A stretch of 64,000 bases of DNA from Oscillospiraceae bacterium (GTDB taxonomy: Bacteria > Bacillota > Clostridia > Oscillospirales > Oscillospiraceae), in the NCBI GenBank assembly GCA_017397835.1, contig JAFQHV010000002.1, forward strand, positions 1 to 64,000, in the 5' to 3' direction. Under the pieces are notes generated by a model. That model was not told the DNA's origin. It saw only the letters and a program-made list of their open reading frames with translations, and did no database searches. Made by a program: the position numbers and the translations under genes. Shown piece after piece: positions 15,388-25,115 of this stretch (position 1 is the stretch's first letter; every line of letters starts with the position of its first letter).

Positions 15388-16587
15388 TTACTCCTCCACT
15401 TTCTCAAAGAATGTATCCGGGTGATCGGGGTCGAATGGCTCGTTGGCCCACATCACCGTCACCAGATCCTCGGTGTCGGACAAATTGATAATGTTATGGG
15501 TGTAGCCGGGCAGCATATGCACCGCCTCGATCTTCTCGCCGGACACCTCAAAATTCAGCACCTCGTCGCTGCCGATCTTGCGCTGTTGGATCAAAGCCCG
15601 GCCGGACACCACGATAAAGAACTCCCACTTGGTGTGGTGCCAGTGCTGCCCCTTGGTGATGCCGGGCTTCGAGATATTCACGGAGAACTGACCGCAGCCG
15701 GCGGTTTTCAAAAGCTCCGTAAAGCTGCCCCGCTCATCCACATTCATCTTCAGGGGGACCGCTGCCTTCTCCCGGGGCAGATAACTCAGGTAGGTGGAGT
15801 ACAGCTTCTTGGCAAAGCTGTCGGCCGGAATTTCCGGCATAAGCAAGGTGGTGGGCTGCGCCTTAAATTGCTCCAGCAGGCCTACGATCTCACCCAAGGT
15901 CACTTTATGGGTAATGGGCGCCGCACAGTAACGGCCACCGTCGGTCAGCACGGTATCGATGCCGTCAAACTCACAGCGGTGTTCCTTCCCCGCCAAAGCA
16001 CACAGCATTTCCGCCACCAAATCATCAATGTACAGCAGTTCCAGCTGCACCGCCGGGTCGCTGACCGTGATGGGCAGGTCGTTGGCGGTGTTGTGGCAGA
16101 AGGTCGCCACGGCGGAGTTGTAATTCGGCCGGCACCACTTGCCAAAGAGGTTGGGGAAGCGGTACACCAGCACCTTCGCCCCGGTTTCCGCCCCATAAGC
16201 AAAGGCCAGTTCCTCCCCCACTTTTTTGCTTCTGCCGTAGTCGCTGTCGTAGCGGCCGATGCAGGTGGCCTGAATGGAGGAGGAGATCATCACCGGGCAG
16301 GTGTTGCCGCAGGCTTTCAGGGTATTCAGCAAAGTAGAGGCAAAGCCAAAGTTGCCCTGCATAAACTCTTCCGGGTTTTGTGGCCGGTTGACCCCGGCCA
16401 GATTGAACACAAAATCCGCCTTTTGGCAAAACCCATCCAACAGGGCGGGATCGGTGTCAATATCGTACTCGTAAATCTCATCGACAGCAAGGCCGGTGGT
16501 GCGGTTTTTCCCGTCCCGGATGGTTTTAAGGGTTTCCACCAGATTGCGGCCCACAAAGCCTTTCGCCCCTGTCACAAGGATGTTCAC
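15388..16587 (-). CDS. capF: CapF/FnlB-type reductase with C-terminal cupin
   Basis: A 399-residue bifunctional enzyme. Residues 1-240 are an NAD(P)-binding epimerase/reductase fold (NILVTGAKGFVGRNLVETL); the C-terminal 110 residues are a cupin (ERGSFTELLKTAG, TKGQHWHHTKWEFFIV). This pairing is diagnostic of CapF/FnlB, which makes UDP-6-deoxy-L-talNAc from the CapE product with the cupin acting on C3. The GTG at 16587 was chosen because GAGGAG precedes it by 7 bases; a longer in-frame start has no site. The gene lies between a nucleotidyltransferase gene and capG. Confidence 0.88.
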   Translation of the reverse strand: MNILVTGAKGFVGRNLVETLKTIRDGKNRTTGLAVDEIYEYDIDTDPALLDGFCQKADFVFNLAGVNRPQNPEEFMQGNFGFASTLLNTLKACGNTCPVMISSSIQATCIGRYDSDYGRSKKVGEELAFAYGAETGAKVLVYRFPNLFGKWCRPNYNSAVATFCHNTANDLPITVSDPAVQLELLYIDDLVAEMLCALAGKEHRCEFDGIDTVLTDGGRYCAAPITHKVTLGEIVGLLEQFKAQPTTLLMPEIPADSFAKKLYSTYLSYLPREKAAVPLKMNVDERGSFTELLKTAGCGQFSVNISKPGITKGQHWHHTKWEFFIVVSGRALIQQRKIGSDEVLNFEVSGEKIEAVHMLPGYTHNIINLSDTEDLVTVMWANEPFDPDHPDTFFEKVEE

Positions 16588-16591
16588 AGGA

Positions 16592-17767
16592 TCACTCCTC
16601 AAAATCGAATTTCAGTCCTACAAGATCCAGCTCCTGCTGATATTGACTGACCGCTTTCGTGTTGGCGGCGCGGAATTCCCGGGTCGCCTTTTTCAGCCGA
16701 CCGCGGCGGAGCAGCAGCACATCGAATATCCGAACCACCCAAAACACAGGCAGCAGGACGGGCAGCTTCCCCAAAATCGGATATTTTTTCTGCATTTCAG
16801 CGCGGGGCTGGAAGATCATGTTTCTGGCTCGGGCAACCCGCGCCTGCGCAATGGTCTTTCCCCCGCCGGCGTCTCTGGCCACGGCAGACAGGTTATGATC
16901 CGCTTTGGTTCCGTAAGCGCCGCTGCCGCACACCCGACCAATGATCATTTGGGTCGCTTGATCCCAGTCGCCGGTTTCAAACCAGGCCGCCACCGTTTTC
17001 GTTACATTTTCGTAGAACGTCAGCAAGCGCAGCTTCTTCAGCTCCCGACAGATATAAGTTGTGTCCAGTTTTGGGCAGGCCTGCCGGAACACCCACAGGT
17101 CTGCCAAATGGCGTAGGCCGATGCCTCCGTCCCGGTAGTGCTTGGCAAAGTGGGTAAACAGGTAGATAAACTCATCTTCCCGCTTCATGGCCCAGCGAGT
17201 GCCCCGCTGCTCTGTGGCAAGGCGCCAGCCGTCGCCGAAATAACGATGATAATCCTTGTTATAGGATGGGATCAATCGCTTGTGCAGTTCCAGCAAAAGT
17301 CCGCTCTGCTGCCAGATCAATTCGTGATCGCTTTCCGTCACTTCGGAAAAACCCAGTTCCGGCAGAAGGGGGCGGATCCGATCGTATTGCTCCACACGGA
17401 TCAGAATGTCCGCATCGCCCATGGTCCGCAGCTCCGGAGAGGGGTACAGCCCCTTCAGGTTGCAGCCCTTCAGCGGCATATAGTCCACGCCCGCCGCGTC
17501 AAAGGCCGCGCAGGTTTCTTCGATCAGCTTCTGCTGCTGCTCGCTGTGGCGCAGGGACCGGCAGTAAATCTGAAACAGCCGCCCCATGGCAGGATCCGTC
17601 TGGGGAACGCCGCAATTCACCGCGCCCACGTATCCCGCCGCCGCCACCTGATGCCGCACCAGCTCCGGCCCGACAGCCTTCAGTTCGAACCCCTCCGGCA
17701 GGGCAAGCGTTTCCCCGGTCAGGCCGCTGCGCACAAGGGCCAAAAGACCCTGCTGCAGTGCATCCAT
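16592..17767 (-). CDS. Nucleotidyltransferase-fold protein (NTP_transf_5 family)
   Basis: A 391-residue protein with the family core YMPLKGCNLKGLYPSPELRT followed by MGDADILI, where the D-x-D pair marks a minimal nucleotidyltransferase active site. Related proteins occur in polysaccharide and lasso-peptide clusters and their reactions are mostly unknown. The start ATG overlaps the capE stop (TGATG), and GGGAG upstream serves as binding site; a GTG 15 bases earlier is possible. It sits between capE and capF in the operon, so a glycan-modifying role is inferred only from location. Confidence 0.75.
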   Translation of the reverse strand: MDALQQGLLALVRSGLTGETLALPEGFELKAVGPELVRHQVAAAGYVGAVNCGVPQTDPAMGRLFQIYCRSLRHSEQQQKLIEETCAAFDAAGVDYMPLKGCNLKGLYPSPELRTMGDADILIRVEQYDRIRPLLPELGFSEVTESDHELIWQQSGLLLELHKRLIPSYNKDYHRYFGDGWRLATEQRGTRWAMKREDEFIYLFTHFAKHYRDGGIGLRHLADLWVFRQACPKLDTTYICRELKKLRLLTFYENVTKTVAAWFETGDWDQATQMIIGRVCGSGAYGTKADHNLSAVARDAGGGKTIAQARVARARNMIFQPRAEMQKKYPILGKLPVLLPVFWVVRIFDVLLLRRGRLKKATREFRAANTKAVSQYQQELDLVGLKFDFEE

Positions 17768-18813
17768 CAGCGCTTCTCCCACGCCGCCAGCTCGTCCCGG
17801 ATGTACTGCAGGCTCAACAGCTTCTCTTTCACCTGCTCCACGTTGAGCAGATCGGTGTTGTTGGAATTGAATTCGGTCAGGGTGTTGCGGGTCTTGTCGC
17901 CCTCTTTGAAGTACTTGTCGTAATTCAAACCACGCTTGTCGCAGGGCACACGGTAGAACTCACCCATGTCGATGGCATTGGCGCATTCCTCGTTGGTCAG
18001 CAGCGTTTCGTACATCTTCTCACCGTGACGAATACCAATGACGCGGATCTCGTGCTCGGGGGCAAACAGGCCGGTGACGGCCTTGGCCAGGGTCTCAATG
18101 GTGCAGGCCGGGGCCTTCTGTACCAGAATGTCGCCGGAAACGCCGTTTTCAAAGGCAAACAGCACCAGATCCACCGCCTCGTCCAGGCTCATGATGAAAC
18201 GGGTCATGGAGGGTTCGGTGATGGTGATGGGCTTACCGGCCCGGATCTGGTCGATCCACAGGGGGATGACGCTGCCGCGGCTGCACATGACGTTGCCGTA
18301 GCGGGTGCAGCAGATCTTGGTCTTTTCCGGAGCCACCGTGCGGCTCTTGGCCACGATGACCTTTTCCATCATGGCCTTGGAGGTACCCATGGCGTTGACG
18401 GGATAGGCCGCCTTATCGGTGGACAGGCACACGATGTTGCTCACCCCGGCGTCGATGGCCGCGGTCAGCACGTTCTCGGTGCCGATGACGTTGGTCTTCA
18501 CCGCCTCGATGGGGAAGAACTCGCAGGAGGGCACCTGCTTGAGCGCCGCGGCGTGGAAGATGTAGTCCACCCCGTGCATGGCGTTCTTCACGGAACCGGG
18601 GTCCCGCACGTCGCCGATGTAAAAGCTGATCTTTTCCGCCGCCTCGGGCATTTTGGCCTGAAACTCGTGGCGCATATCGTCCTGCTTCTTCTCGTCGCGG
18701 GAGAAGATGCGGATCTCCCCGATATCCGTCTGCAAAAAGCGGTTGAGCACCGCGTTTCCAAAGCTGCCGGTACCACCGGTGATCATTAACGTTTTATCCT
18801 TAAACAGTGACAT
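17767..18813 (-). CDS. capE: UDP-GlcNAc 4,6-dehydratase/5-epimerase, CapE type
   Basis: A 348-residue extended SDR without membrane helices: TGGTGSFGNAVLNRFLQTD (NAD site), AALKQVPSCEFFP (the catalytic K and neighbours of this inverting class), TDKAAYPVNAMGTSKAMMEK, and the C-terminal half of a Polysacc_synt_2 domain. Soluble enzymes of this class convert UDP-GlcNAc into the 4-keto-6-deoxy-L-sugar, the first step of UDP-L-FucNAc synthesis, which agrees with capF and capG downstream. The product may also feed the DegT aminotransferase at the head of the operon. Confidence 0.9.
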   Translation of the reverse strand: MSLFKDKTLMITGGTGSFGNAVLNRFLQTDIGEIRIFSRDEKKQDDMRHEFQAKMPEAAEKISFYIGDVRDPGSVKNAMHGVDYIFHAAALKQVPSCEFFPIEAVKTNVIGTENVLTAAIDAGVSNIVCLSTDKAAYPVNAMGTSKAMMEKVIVAKSRTVAPEKTKICCTRYGNVMCSRGSVIPLWIDQIRAGKPITITEPSMTRFIMSLDEAVDLVLFAFENGVSGDILVQKAPACTIETLAKAVTGLFAPEHEIRVIGIRHGEKMYETLLTNEECANAIDMGEFYRVPCDKRGLNYDKYFKEGDKTRNTLTEFNSNNTDLLNVEQVKEKLLSLQYIRDELAAWEKR

Positions 18814-18862
18814 AGTTAGCTCTCCTATCTATTTAACAATAATTTTTCAAATCGCTGTTTTG

Positions 18863-19303
18863 TCACACTTTGCTTTCTTTTTTCTTCAGCGTTTGCCGCA
18901 GCATCGTGGACGAAATTCCGTCCGTGTGGGGCAGGTACACGACGTCCACGCCGATCTCCGCCAACCGCTGTTCAATGCTGTTCCACTTGGCGCTTCCCTT
19001 CCAGTCGTCCCCGACAAACATCACATCCACGCCGTATTCCTTGGCTGCACGAATTTTCCCTTCGATGGCATAGGACTCCTGGGGCACGACCTGATCCACA
19101 TAGCGCAGCGCCTGCACGATCTGCAACCGCTCTTCAAACGCAATGATGGGAACCACGCCCTTTTCGTTCGTCACCAGCTCGTCCGTCGATACCGCCACGA
19201 TCAGCTTGTCACACAGCTGCCTGGCATTCCTGATGACATTCAGGTGTCCTATGTGGAACATATCGTAGACACCCGCGGTATAACCAACATTATACTTCTT
19301 CAT
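18863..19303 (-). CDS. Cytidylyltransferase (TagD-like)
   Basis: A 146-residue enzyme of the TagD/CTP:phosphocholine cytidylyltransferase fold: TAGVYDMFHIGHLNVIRNA (HxGH nucleotide site) and HTDGISSTMLR, the counterpart of RTxGISTT. It activates a small phospho-alcohol with CTP; glycerol-3-phosphate is the commonest substrate of this size class. It follows the LicD gene by one base, so the CDP-linked product probably feeds LicD. ATG at 19303 has GGAG 6 bases before it; an earlier in-frame ATG has no such support. Confidence 0.82.
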   Translation of the reverse strand: MKKYNVGYTAGVYDMFHIGHLNVIRNARQLCDKLIVAVSTDELVTNEKGVVPIIAFEERLQIVQALRYVDQVVPQESYAIEGKIRAAKEYGVDVMFVGDDWKGSAKWNSIEQRLAEIGVDVVYLPHTDGISSTMLRQTLKKKESKV

Positions 19304-19304
19304 A

Positions 19305-20126
19305 TTATTCTCCAAAGTCAATATAGTCGGGTTTGTGCCGCAGCACCCGCTTTTCCACCGGCGGCAGCTGCATATAATCATTATAAATGCGCCTCAGCAC
19401 GTAATCGGCATCATTGGGAACGCGGTACATTTTCCCCTCAAATTCCGCCAGTTTGCACGGCTCATACTTATCTTTGGGAATGGTTTGCTTTACCGGATCG
19501 TATCCGCTGCCGTAATTGATGTAATACGGGCAATTCCTGTTGGCATGGTGCAGCATCAGCTTCATCTGCACCCGGGTAAGGAACTTGATGGAAAACGGCC
19601 GGAGCAGGGTTCCCACCATTTTCTGTTTCTTCGTGTACGGCAAAATCACACCGCGCTTGAAGCAAATGGCGTTTGCCAGCGTTTTGATGACCTTTGTCCG
19701 GGTGCACTTTTTCTCTTCCGGCGCATCGTCAAAGGGAAAAATATCCACGTAGATCCCTTTTTCCGTATCGAGATGCTTCAGGCCCTCTTCCGCAATCGCC
19801 GTCCCCTTTTTCCGGACCTTCGCAAAAATCAACCAGTAGTTGTCATCCGTTTCGATATTATGCAGGAAATACCCGGGGTCCAACTGTGTTCTGCACAGAT
19901 CGCAGAATTTGACGTAATCCTGCCGCGGCATGGCAATGTCCAAATCATCATCCCACGGAATAAACCCTTTGTGCCGGACCGCCCCCAGCAACGTACCCCC
20001 GACAAGGTAATAATGGATGTCATTGCTTTCACAAATGCGCACGATCTCATCCAGTATTTCCTGTTGTGTCAATTGCAGGCGGCGCAGCACCGCGTCATCA
20101 ATATGTTCCCTGTATATGACGGCCAT
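19305..20126 (-). CDS. LicD family phosphotransferase
   Basis: A 273-residue LicD domain: LVGGTLLGAVRHKGFIPWDD followed by DLDIAMPR, the nucleotidyltransferase-like catalytic D-x-D. LicD proteins place phosphocholine or related phospho-alditols on surface glycans. The adjoining TagD-like gene supplies a CDP-activated donor, so a glycerol-phosphate or similar decoration is the best inference; phosphocholine cannot be excluded, although no choline kinase is near. The ATG at 20126 has a GAGGAG site. Confidence 0.85.
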   Translation of the reverse strand: MAVIYREHIDDAVLRRLQLTQQEILDEIVRICESNDIHYYLVGGTLLGAVRHKGFIPWDDDLDIAMPRQDYVKFCDLCRTQLDPGYFLHNIETDDNYWLIFAKVRKKGTAIAEEGLKHLDTEKGIYVDIFPFDDAPEEKKCTRTKVIKTLANAICFKRGVILPYTKKQKMVGTLLRPFSIKFLTRVQMKLMLHHANRNCPYYINYGSGYDPVKQTIPKDKYEPCKLAEFEGKMYRVPNDADYVLRRIYNDYMQLPPVEKRVLRHKPDYIDFGE

Positions 20127-20168
20127 CACAAAGCTCCTCTCATTTGTCCTCCCCTGTTTTGCGCCGGA

Positions 20169-21701
20169 TCACGCACTGACGCCTCGCTTTACCAGCTTCC
20201 GACATAGATTAACGACCATTTGCTGTTCCGTTTCATTCTTGCCAAACAGCCAGAACCCACCAAATGCCACCAACACGTAGGCGCAGCCCGCACACAGAAA
20301 TCCCACGTAGATGTTCGGGATCCACGCACCGACAGCAAATCCCGCAGCCGCACCCAGTATCTGAAACGGCAGAATTCCGGCAAAAATGTTCCGGAACAGG
20401 TAGCCCACTTTAATGCCGATCGCTTTGGAGTAATAGAGATTCATCATCAGGACCTGAAGCAGGGTGGCAATACCGGTTGCCGCCGCCGCCGCAAGAATAC
20501 CGTAGTGACGAATTCCAACTATGGTCATGCCGATATTCAGCGCCGTAGTGAGCATCAGCAGCAACGAGCGCACGTGCCGCTTGTTTTTTGCGTTCAAAAC
20601 ATTCAGCACCACCGCATTGGACATATTCAAAAACGACGGCGCAGTCAAAACGATCGCGATCACCCATGCCAGCAGATAGCGGTCCCCATAGACGATGGAA
20701 ACGAACTGCCTGCCGCAGGCAAAAAAGCCAAACAGGATGGATCCGCTGACAAGCACGATGGTCCGGCAGGGCTGAACCAGCGTCTTGGTCAGATCCAATC
20801 CTTCCCGTCCCGAAACCACGTCTTTGGTGACCTGCGGCACGTAGGCGGATACCGGGATCACCGACAGAGACGAGAACACACTGAAAATGTACAGGCCCAC
20901 CGAGTACAGAGCCACGTCCTCCGGGCCGGCCATAACGCCCAGCACGAACTTGCCCACCGTGTTGTTGGCCTGATTGACGATGGTTTGCAAAAACAGCGCC
21001 AGACACAGGGGCAAAGAAGTGCGCAGGATCACCTTGTCAAAATGACGGAAATTGATTTTGACCCCAAAATTTCTCTGACAATAGACAAACGTGTACACAA
21101 CGACCAGCACGTTGATCGCCGCATCCACCATACAGATGATGACGGCTTGCTTGAATCGTCCGATCAAAAGCACCAGCAGCACGACCCGGGAAACAAGCTT
21201 GATAATGGCCATTGTGGATGCGTAGGTATAGTGCTCATGCGCCAGCACGATTCCGTTCAGCGTGTGTGCCACGAAAGAAGCGATCAGAAACACCGTGATC
21301 AGCACGAACATCTGCTTGCCGTCCACAATTTGCTGGGGTGTCAACGATTTGGCGTATATCGTGTCAATGGATGCGTAAAAGATACCGGAAACCAGCAAAA
21401 TCAGCATGGAAAGGGCCGAGGTGATGGTCCATATGGTTGAAATGTTTTTTTCGATTTCTGCCTTGCCGTTTCCCTGTGCCCGGACCGCAGACAGATTTCT
21501 GGACAAAACCGTACCTGTTCCAAATTCCAGCAAAACCAGATAGTTTGCAAAAGACGACATGGTCTGATATACACCGTAGTCCGTATCGCCAAGCTGCCGA
21601 AGCATAAAAGAGGACAGGAACAGTCCGCTTATCATGCTGAGAAACGTATTCGTGTAGGACAGGGCAATTCCCAGCCCACGATTTCTGGATATCATGCGCA
21701 T
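20169..21701 (-). CDS. wzx: Wzx-type polysaccharide flippase
   Basis: A 510-residue membrane protein with about 14 hydrophobic helices and the N-terminal RNRGLGIALSYTNTFLSMIS / YGVYQTMSSFANYLVLLEFG pattern of the MOP polysaccharide transporter (PST) family. It should flip the undecaprenyl-linked repeat unit made by this operon to the outer face of the membrane. It lies between the FrhB-like gene (7 bases before its stop on the coding side) and the LicD gene. A GGAAGGAACTGA site precedes the ATG. Confidence 0.88.
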   Translation of the reverse strand: MRMISRNRGLGIALSYTNTFLSMISGLFLSSFMLRQLGDTDYGVYQTMSSFANYLVLLEFGTGTVLSRNLSAVRAQGNGKAEIEKNISTIWTITSALSMLILLVSGIFYASIDTIYAKSLTPQQIVDGKQMFVLITVFLIASFVAHTLNGIVLAHEHYTYASTMAIIKLVSRVVLLVLLIGRFKQAVIICMVDAAINVLVVVYTFVYCQRNFGVKINFRHFDKVILRTSLPLCLALFLQTIVNQANNTVGKFVLGVMAGPEDVALYSVGLYIFSVFSSLSVIPVSAYVPQVTKDVVSGREGLDLTKTLVQPCRTIVLVSGSILFGFFACGRQFVSIVYGDRYLLAWVIAIVLTAPSFLNMSNAVVLNVLNAKNKRHVRSLLLMLTTALNIGMTIVGIRHYGILAAAAATGIATLLQVLMMNLYYSKAIGIKVGYLFRNIFAGILPFQILGAAAGFAVGAWIPNIYVGFLCAGCAYVLVAFGGFWLFGKNETEQQMVVNLCRKLVKRGVSA

Positions 21702-22838
21702 TCAGTTCCTTCCCAATAGCGTTTTAATTCTGTACTTCAATCTGAACTTCCAATTGTACTTCCGCGGCCCGGCCGCCAATATAAATCCCTTTGATCTGCA
21801 ATCCTCCAAAAAGGCCGACCGCGCTTCTTTGAAGCCCTCTTTGATCTGCTTTTCCCGGAGGTTGTACGTCGCGCTCTCCAGATCAAGGGTCGTCAGCGCC
21901 ACTTGACCGGCTATGGCCGAAACGGCCCGTTCCCCTTTTTCGGAATTAGCGATCAGCAGCGAGATCCCTTTATCTCCGTTGGCTACCTTCGAGATGCTCC
22001 GGTGCTTCCAAAAGTCCGCCAGAATAATGTCTGCGTAGTGGTTGTTGGCAAACTCACACTCCAGACAATAATCCCTTACCGAAATGTGCTTTTCAACAAA
22101 GCAATAAAAATAAGCATCCTCTCCGCGCAACCGAACGTAGGTGCGCCCGTTCTCCCCGCGCACGTTTACCGCGTGGGAACGCCAGCCAAACGTTTTTGGC
22201 CGAAAATCCACCCCGGCGACAGGTGCCTTGAGCTTCGCCGCCAGCCAATCCAGCCATTGCCGATACATTTTGTGGGAGGGCATACCGCCGCAGCTGAAGT
22301 CACAGGTGAGTAGCTTGTCATACTCTTTGCCCAAAAAGCGTTTCAACCCCGCGATCTGACAGGGCGCGCCGCAGTAGAGGACCGACTTGCCGCCCTCCAG
22401 CTGTTCCTTCACATCCCGGAACGAAAGGCCGACCAGGCTCTCTACATATTTGCTCTTTTGCAGCTGATCCAGCGGCACCTGCTCGCTGGACGTCATGACG
22501 ACCTTTTGCACACCGTCCGCATAGGCGGCGCCATAGACGATTCCTCCCGCTTCAAGCGTCCGATCTGCAAGGGCGCGGAACACTCCGCCGGAGGAACTGC
22601 TGCGCACGATCCGCTCGTCGTCATGGATCGCCGCATATGCCCGCACCGGCTTCTGCTTATATTGCGGAGCATTGACCGGACACACCGTTTGGCAGCGTCC
22701 GCAGTTCAAACACTTCTCCGTATCCACGATCGGCCGATAGAAAAGCTCATCCTCTTTGACCGAAATGGCGTTGACCGGACATAGGTTGTAGCACGCTCCG
22801 CAATTGGAACAGCGTTGAAACACACCGATATTATTCAT
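21702..22838 (-). CDS. Coenzyme F420 hydrogenase/dehydrogenase beta-like iron-sulfur protein
   Basis: A 378-residue protein with two N-terminal 4Fe-4S ferredoxin motifs (CSNCGACYNLCPVNAI and CLNCGRCQTVCPVNAP) and an FrhB_FdhB C-terminal domain (GGVFRALADRTLE, LYCGAPCQIAGLKRFLG, FSCGGMPSHKMY). Proteins like this pair with polysaccharide pyruvyl transferases in many glycan clusters; their exact reaction is not settled. Here it overlaps the pyruvyl transferase gene by 8 bases, so the two are translationally coupled. A flavin-dependent redox step on a sugar or pyruvyl unit is an inference. Confidence 0.85.
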   Translation of the reverse strand: MNNIGVFQRCSNCGACYNLCPVNAISVKEDELFYRPIVDTEKCLNCGRCQTVCPVNAPQYKQKPVRAYAAIHDDERIVRSSSSGGVFRALADRTLEAGGIVYGAAYADGVQKVVMTSSEQVPLDQLQKSKYVESLVGLSFRDVKEQLEGGKSVLYCGAPCQIAGLKRFLGKEYDKLLTCDFSCGGMPSHKMYRQWLDWLAAKLKAPVAGVDFRPKTFGWRSHAVNVRGENGRTYVRLRGEDAYFYCFVEKHISVRDYCLECEFANNHYADIILADFWKHRSISKVANGDKGISLLIANSEKGERAVSAIAGQVALTTLDLESATYNLREKQIKEGFKEARSAFLEDCRSKGFILAAGPRKYNWKFRLKYRIKTLLGRN

Positions 22839-23904
22839 CGTTCAAAATCTCTTTCAGATAAGTAACGCCCCGCTCCCGTTCCCGGGCGATTCGTTCGTTA
22901 ATCCCGGCGTATGCCGCCGGATCAAATTCCATGACATTTGAAATGCTATGTCGGGGGACCTGCAGCGTTTCCAGCAGGGACGACAGTCTGGACGGCGCCT
23001 TTGGGTTGATGACCGCCGCCACTTTCTTATTCAAATTCAGCGCCAGTGCCACACCGTGAAAGGAAGAGGACACCACCGCCTGCGCATGGTCGATCAAATA
23101 AAGAAACTGTGCCGGATCCGCATCGCATACTCTCCGGTTTGCCCACACGCTGGTATTCCCGGTGGGGCAAAGCGCCACGATCTCACAGCCCGTTTTGCTG
23201 CGCAGGGCCTTGAGTTGACGGTTCAGCTTCCGGTCCCAGTAAATCGCATAGACCAAAATGTACGGCTTCCGGACGGGGTATTCGCGGGCAATCGCTCTCC
23301 AGCTTGCACCGTCCGCAAGAAATGTGGGGTCGATGTGTACGTTCATCTCCCGCTCCACAAAGGGCCCGACCACATCCAGCATTTCCCGCTCCCGCACGGA
23401 CAGCCTATCAAACTTGCCGACCAGCCCTGCAAAAGCATCCCGTTTCTCAGGCGGGATATCCGTTGTGCCCATGCTGGCAGCATAGGACAGCCGCCTGCAC
23501 TCCGGCGGGAGAAAGTCCAAAAAGAACGCCGGCTTGCACAGCGCCGGATGCCAGATCTGGTCACTGCCCGCAAGGAAGTAATCCGCCCGAGGAACATTGG
23601 TCCGCAGCGCCTCATAGTCGTTGTAGTATCGAACATCGACGTGCTCTTTGATAAATCGGACCGAGTTCTCGTATTGCCGCCTTTTGGCCGGGCGATGATA
23701 TAGATTAACGATGCTTTTCAGCAGTTTTTTGGGGTTCTTACTGAACGAAAGCGGAAAGTCTCTCCGCGCCGGCGGGGCAGGAATATCCCGGACAACAAAG
23801 CTGTCAAACCCAAGCCCGTTCAGGCCGTTTTTCATCCCGATCGCCTGCAGAACAGACCCATAGCTCGACCACTCACAATAGGTTGAAATACAAACTGTTT
23901 TCAT
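22831..23904 (-). CDS. Polysaccharide pyruvyl transferase family protein
   Basis: A 357-residue CsaB-type fold: N-terminal TYCEWSSYGSVLQAIGMKNG, the central GSDQIWHPALCKPAFFLDFL and the C-terminal SSFHGVALALNLNKKV. It is expected to add a pyruvyl ketal from PEP to a sugar of the repeat unit, giving negative charge. ATG at 23904 has a strong AAAGGAGGGG site; the frame extends upstream into non-family sequence that overlaps the neighbouring gene. It is coupled to the FrhB-like gene. Confidence 0.87.
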   Translation of the reverse strand: MKTVCISTYCEWSSYGSVLQAIGMKNGLNGLGFDSFVVRDIPAPPARRDFPLSFSKNPKKLLKSIVNLYHRPAKRRQYENSVRFIKEHVDVRYYNDYEALRTNVPRADYFLAGSDQIWHPALCKPAFFLDFLPPECRRLSYAASMGTTDIPPEKRDAFAGLVGKFDRLSVREREMLDVVGPFVEREMNVHIDPTFLADGASWRAIAREYPVRKPYILVYAIYWDRKLNRQLKALRSKTGCEIVALCPTGNTSVWANRRVCDADPAQFLYLIDHAQAVVSSSFHGVALALNLNKKVAAVINPKAPSRLSSLLETLQVPRHSISNVMEFDPAAYAGINERIARERERGVTYLKEILNDE

Positions 23905-23959
23905 CTTACCCCTCCTTTCCGCCTGTTCGCGTTTCGGTTTCAAGTTTTCTGCATCCGGG

Positions 23960-25105
23960 TCACCAAATGATTTCTGCCCGACTGCAAGGACCCTCTTTGT
24001 ACAGCTCCGGGTTCGTTTCACCCCGTAGCAGCGCCCGGGCCAGTTCCAGCAGACGCTCCGCAGCAACCTCGGCATTCCACAGGCCGGTCATGGTTTCATA
24101 GGCGTTTTGCCCCAATTTCTTTCCGCGTTCCGGGTTATCCAGCAAAAACTTGACCTTCCGGTACAGCTCGTCCACGTCTCCGCTGCGGTAGGACAAGCCG
24201 TTTTCTCCGTCCTTAAGCAGGAAAGGAGCCGAGCCCACGGCATCACTTGCCAGCACGGCACAAGCACTGTTCATAGCTTCGTTCAGCACCGCGCCCCACC
24301 CCTCATTCCGATCAGAGGTAAGCAGATAAAGGCTTGTCCGCTCCATTTGGACCCGCACTTCATCGGCAGGCACGCCGCCGGTCAATTCAACCCGGTCCTG
24401 CAGTCCACAGGTGTCCACCTGCCGCTTGATCGTATCCCACAGCTCGCCGCTGCCGATCATCTTGAGTCGGAAGTCGTACCCCTCCGCCTGCAATCGGCGG
24501 GCAATTTCCACCGCAGCCTCCGGGTGCTTCCAGCCCAAAAAACGGCCCACCCACAAAAGGGTCGCCGGCTGCTTACGGTCCAACAGCGTCCCCACATCCT
24601 CGTAGGTCTTCACTTCCGGGAAATAGCCCCAACGATACGCTTTGTTGATAAACGTGCCGTTTTTAGCAAAATCTCCGGCGGTATAAGCGCTGGCACACAG
24701 CAGGTACAGGTTTTTGTGCCTGCCGTATTTCGCGTAGAATCGCGCCAAGTGAATGGGCCACTTCCACCACCGGTATCCGGCTTTATACAGCCGTTCCGAA
24801 TATAAAAGGATCGGCTTTTTCCGTTTCAGTCGGCCGGACTGATATTCCCAGGACGCAGAGCCATGGACGACAACGTCTGCCTGCTCGATCAGCCGGAGTG
24901 CCCGCGCTCTCTGTTCGTCATCCTCATACGCTCTGACCACGAAGGAATAATCGTCGTTCAGGTCCCGATAGCCGTTGGCCAACCGCTCCTCCGGTATGGA
25001 CTTGGTGGCAACGAAGCAAAAATCATCGCCGAGCCGTGCGTACAGCTCCAGGCAGAACGGCAGCTGATGTATGGACAGATAACTCGAAACAAAGGCGATC
25101 TTCAT
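23960..25105 (-). CDS. Glycosyltransferase family 4 protein
   Basis: A 381-residue GT-B enzyme. The first strand is MKIAFVSSYLSIHQLPFC; the C-terminal half has LLWVGRFLGWKHPEAAVEIA and the E-x7-E donor-site motif (RNEGWGAVLNEAMNSACAV). It adds one sugar to the lipid-linked repeat unit on the cytoplasmic side. Donor and linkage cannot be read. The ATG at 25105 is preferred because the upstream extension overlaps the Wzy gene and has no family character. Close packing (10 bases) with the polymerase gene shows co-transcription. Confidence 0.87.
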   Translation of the reverse strand: MKIAFVSSYLSIHQLPFCLELYARLGDDFCFVATKSIPEERLANGYRDLNDDYSFVVRAYEDDEQRARALRLIEQADVVVHGSASWEYQSGRLKRKKPILLYSERLYKAGYRWWKWPIHLARFYAKYGRHKNLYLLCASAYTAGDFAKNGTFINKAYRWGYFPEVKTYEDVGTLLDRKQPATLLWVGRFLGWKHPEAAVEIARRLQAEGYDFRLKMIGSGELWDTIKRQVDTCGLQDRVELTGGVPADEVRVQMERTSLYLLTSDRNEGWGAVLNEAMNSACAVLASDAVGSAPFLLKDGENGLSYRSGDVDELYRKVKFLLDNPERGKKLGQNAYETMTGLWNAEVAAERLLELARALLRGETNPELYKEGPCSRAEIIW

Positions 25106-25115
25106 CCGTATCCTC

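Noticed and set aside
14551..16650. Plus-strand open frame of 699 codons opposite capG and capF
   Set aside because: Antisense frame; both minus-strand genes have unambiguous family motifs.
18814..18862. Internal promoter between the cytidylyltransferase and capE genes
   Set aside because: The gap is AT-rich with loose GTGACA and TTATTG matches, but spacing and sequence are too weak to support a promoter.
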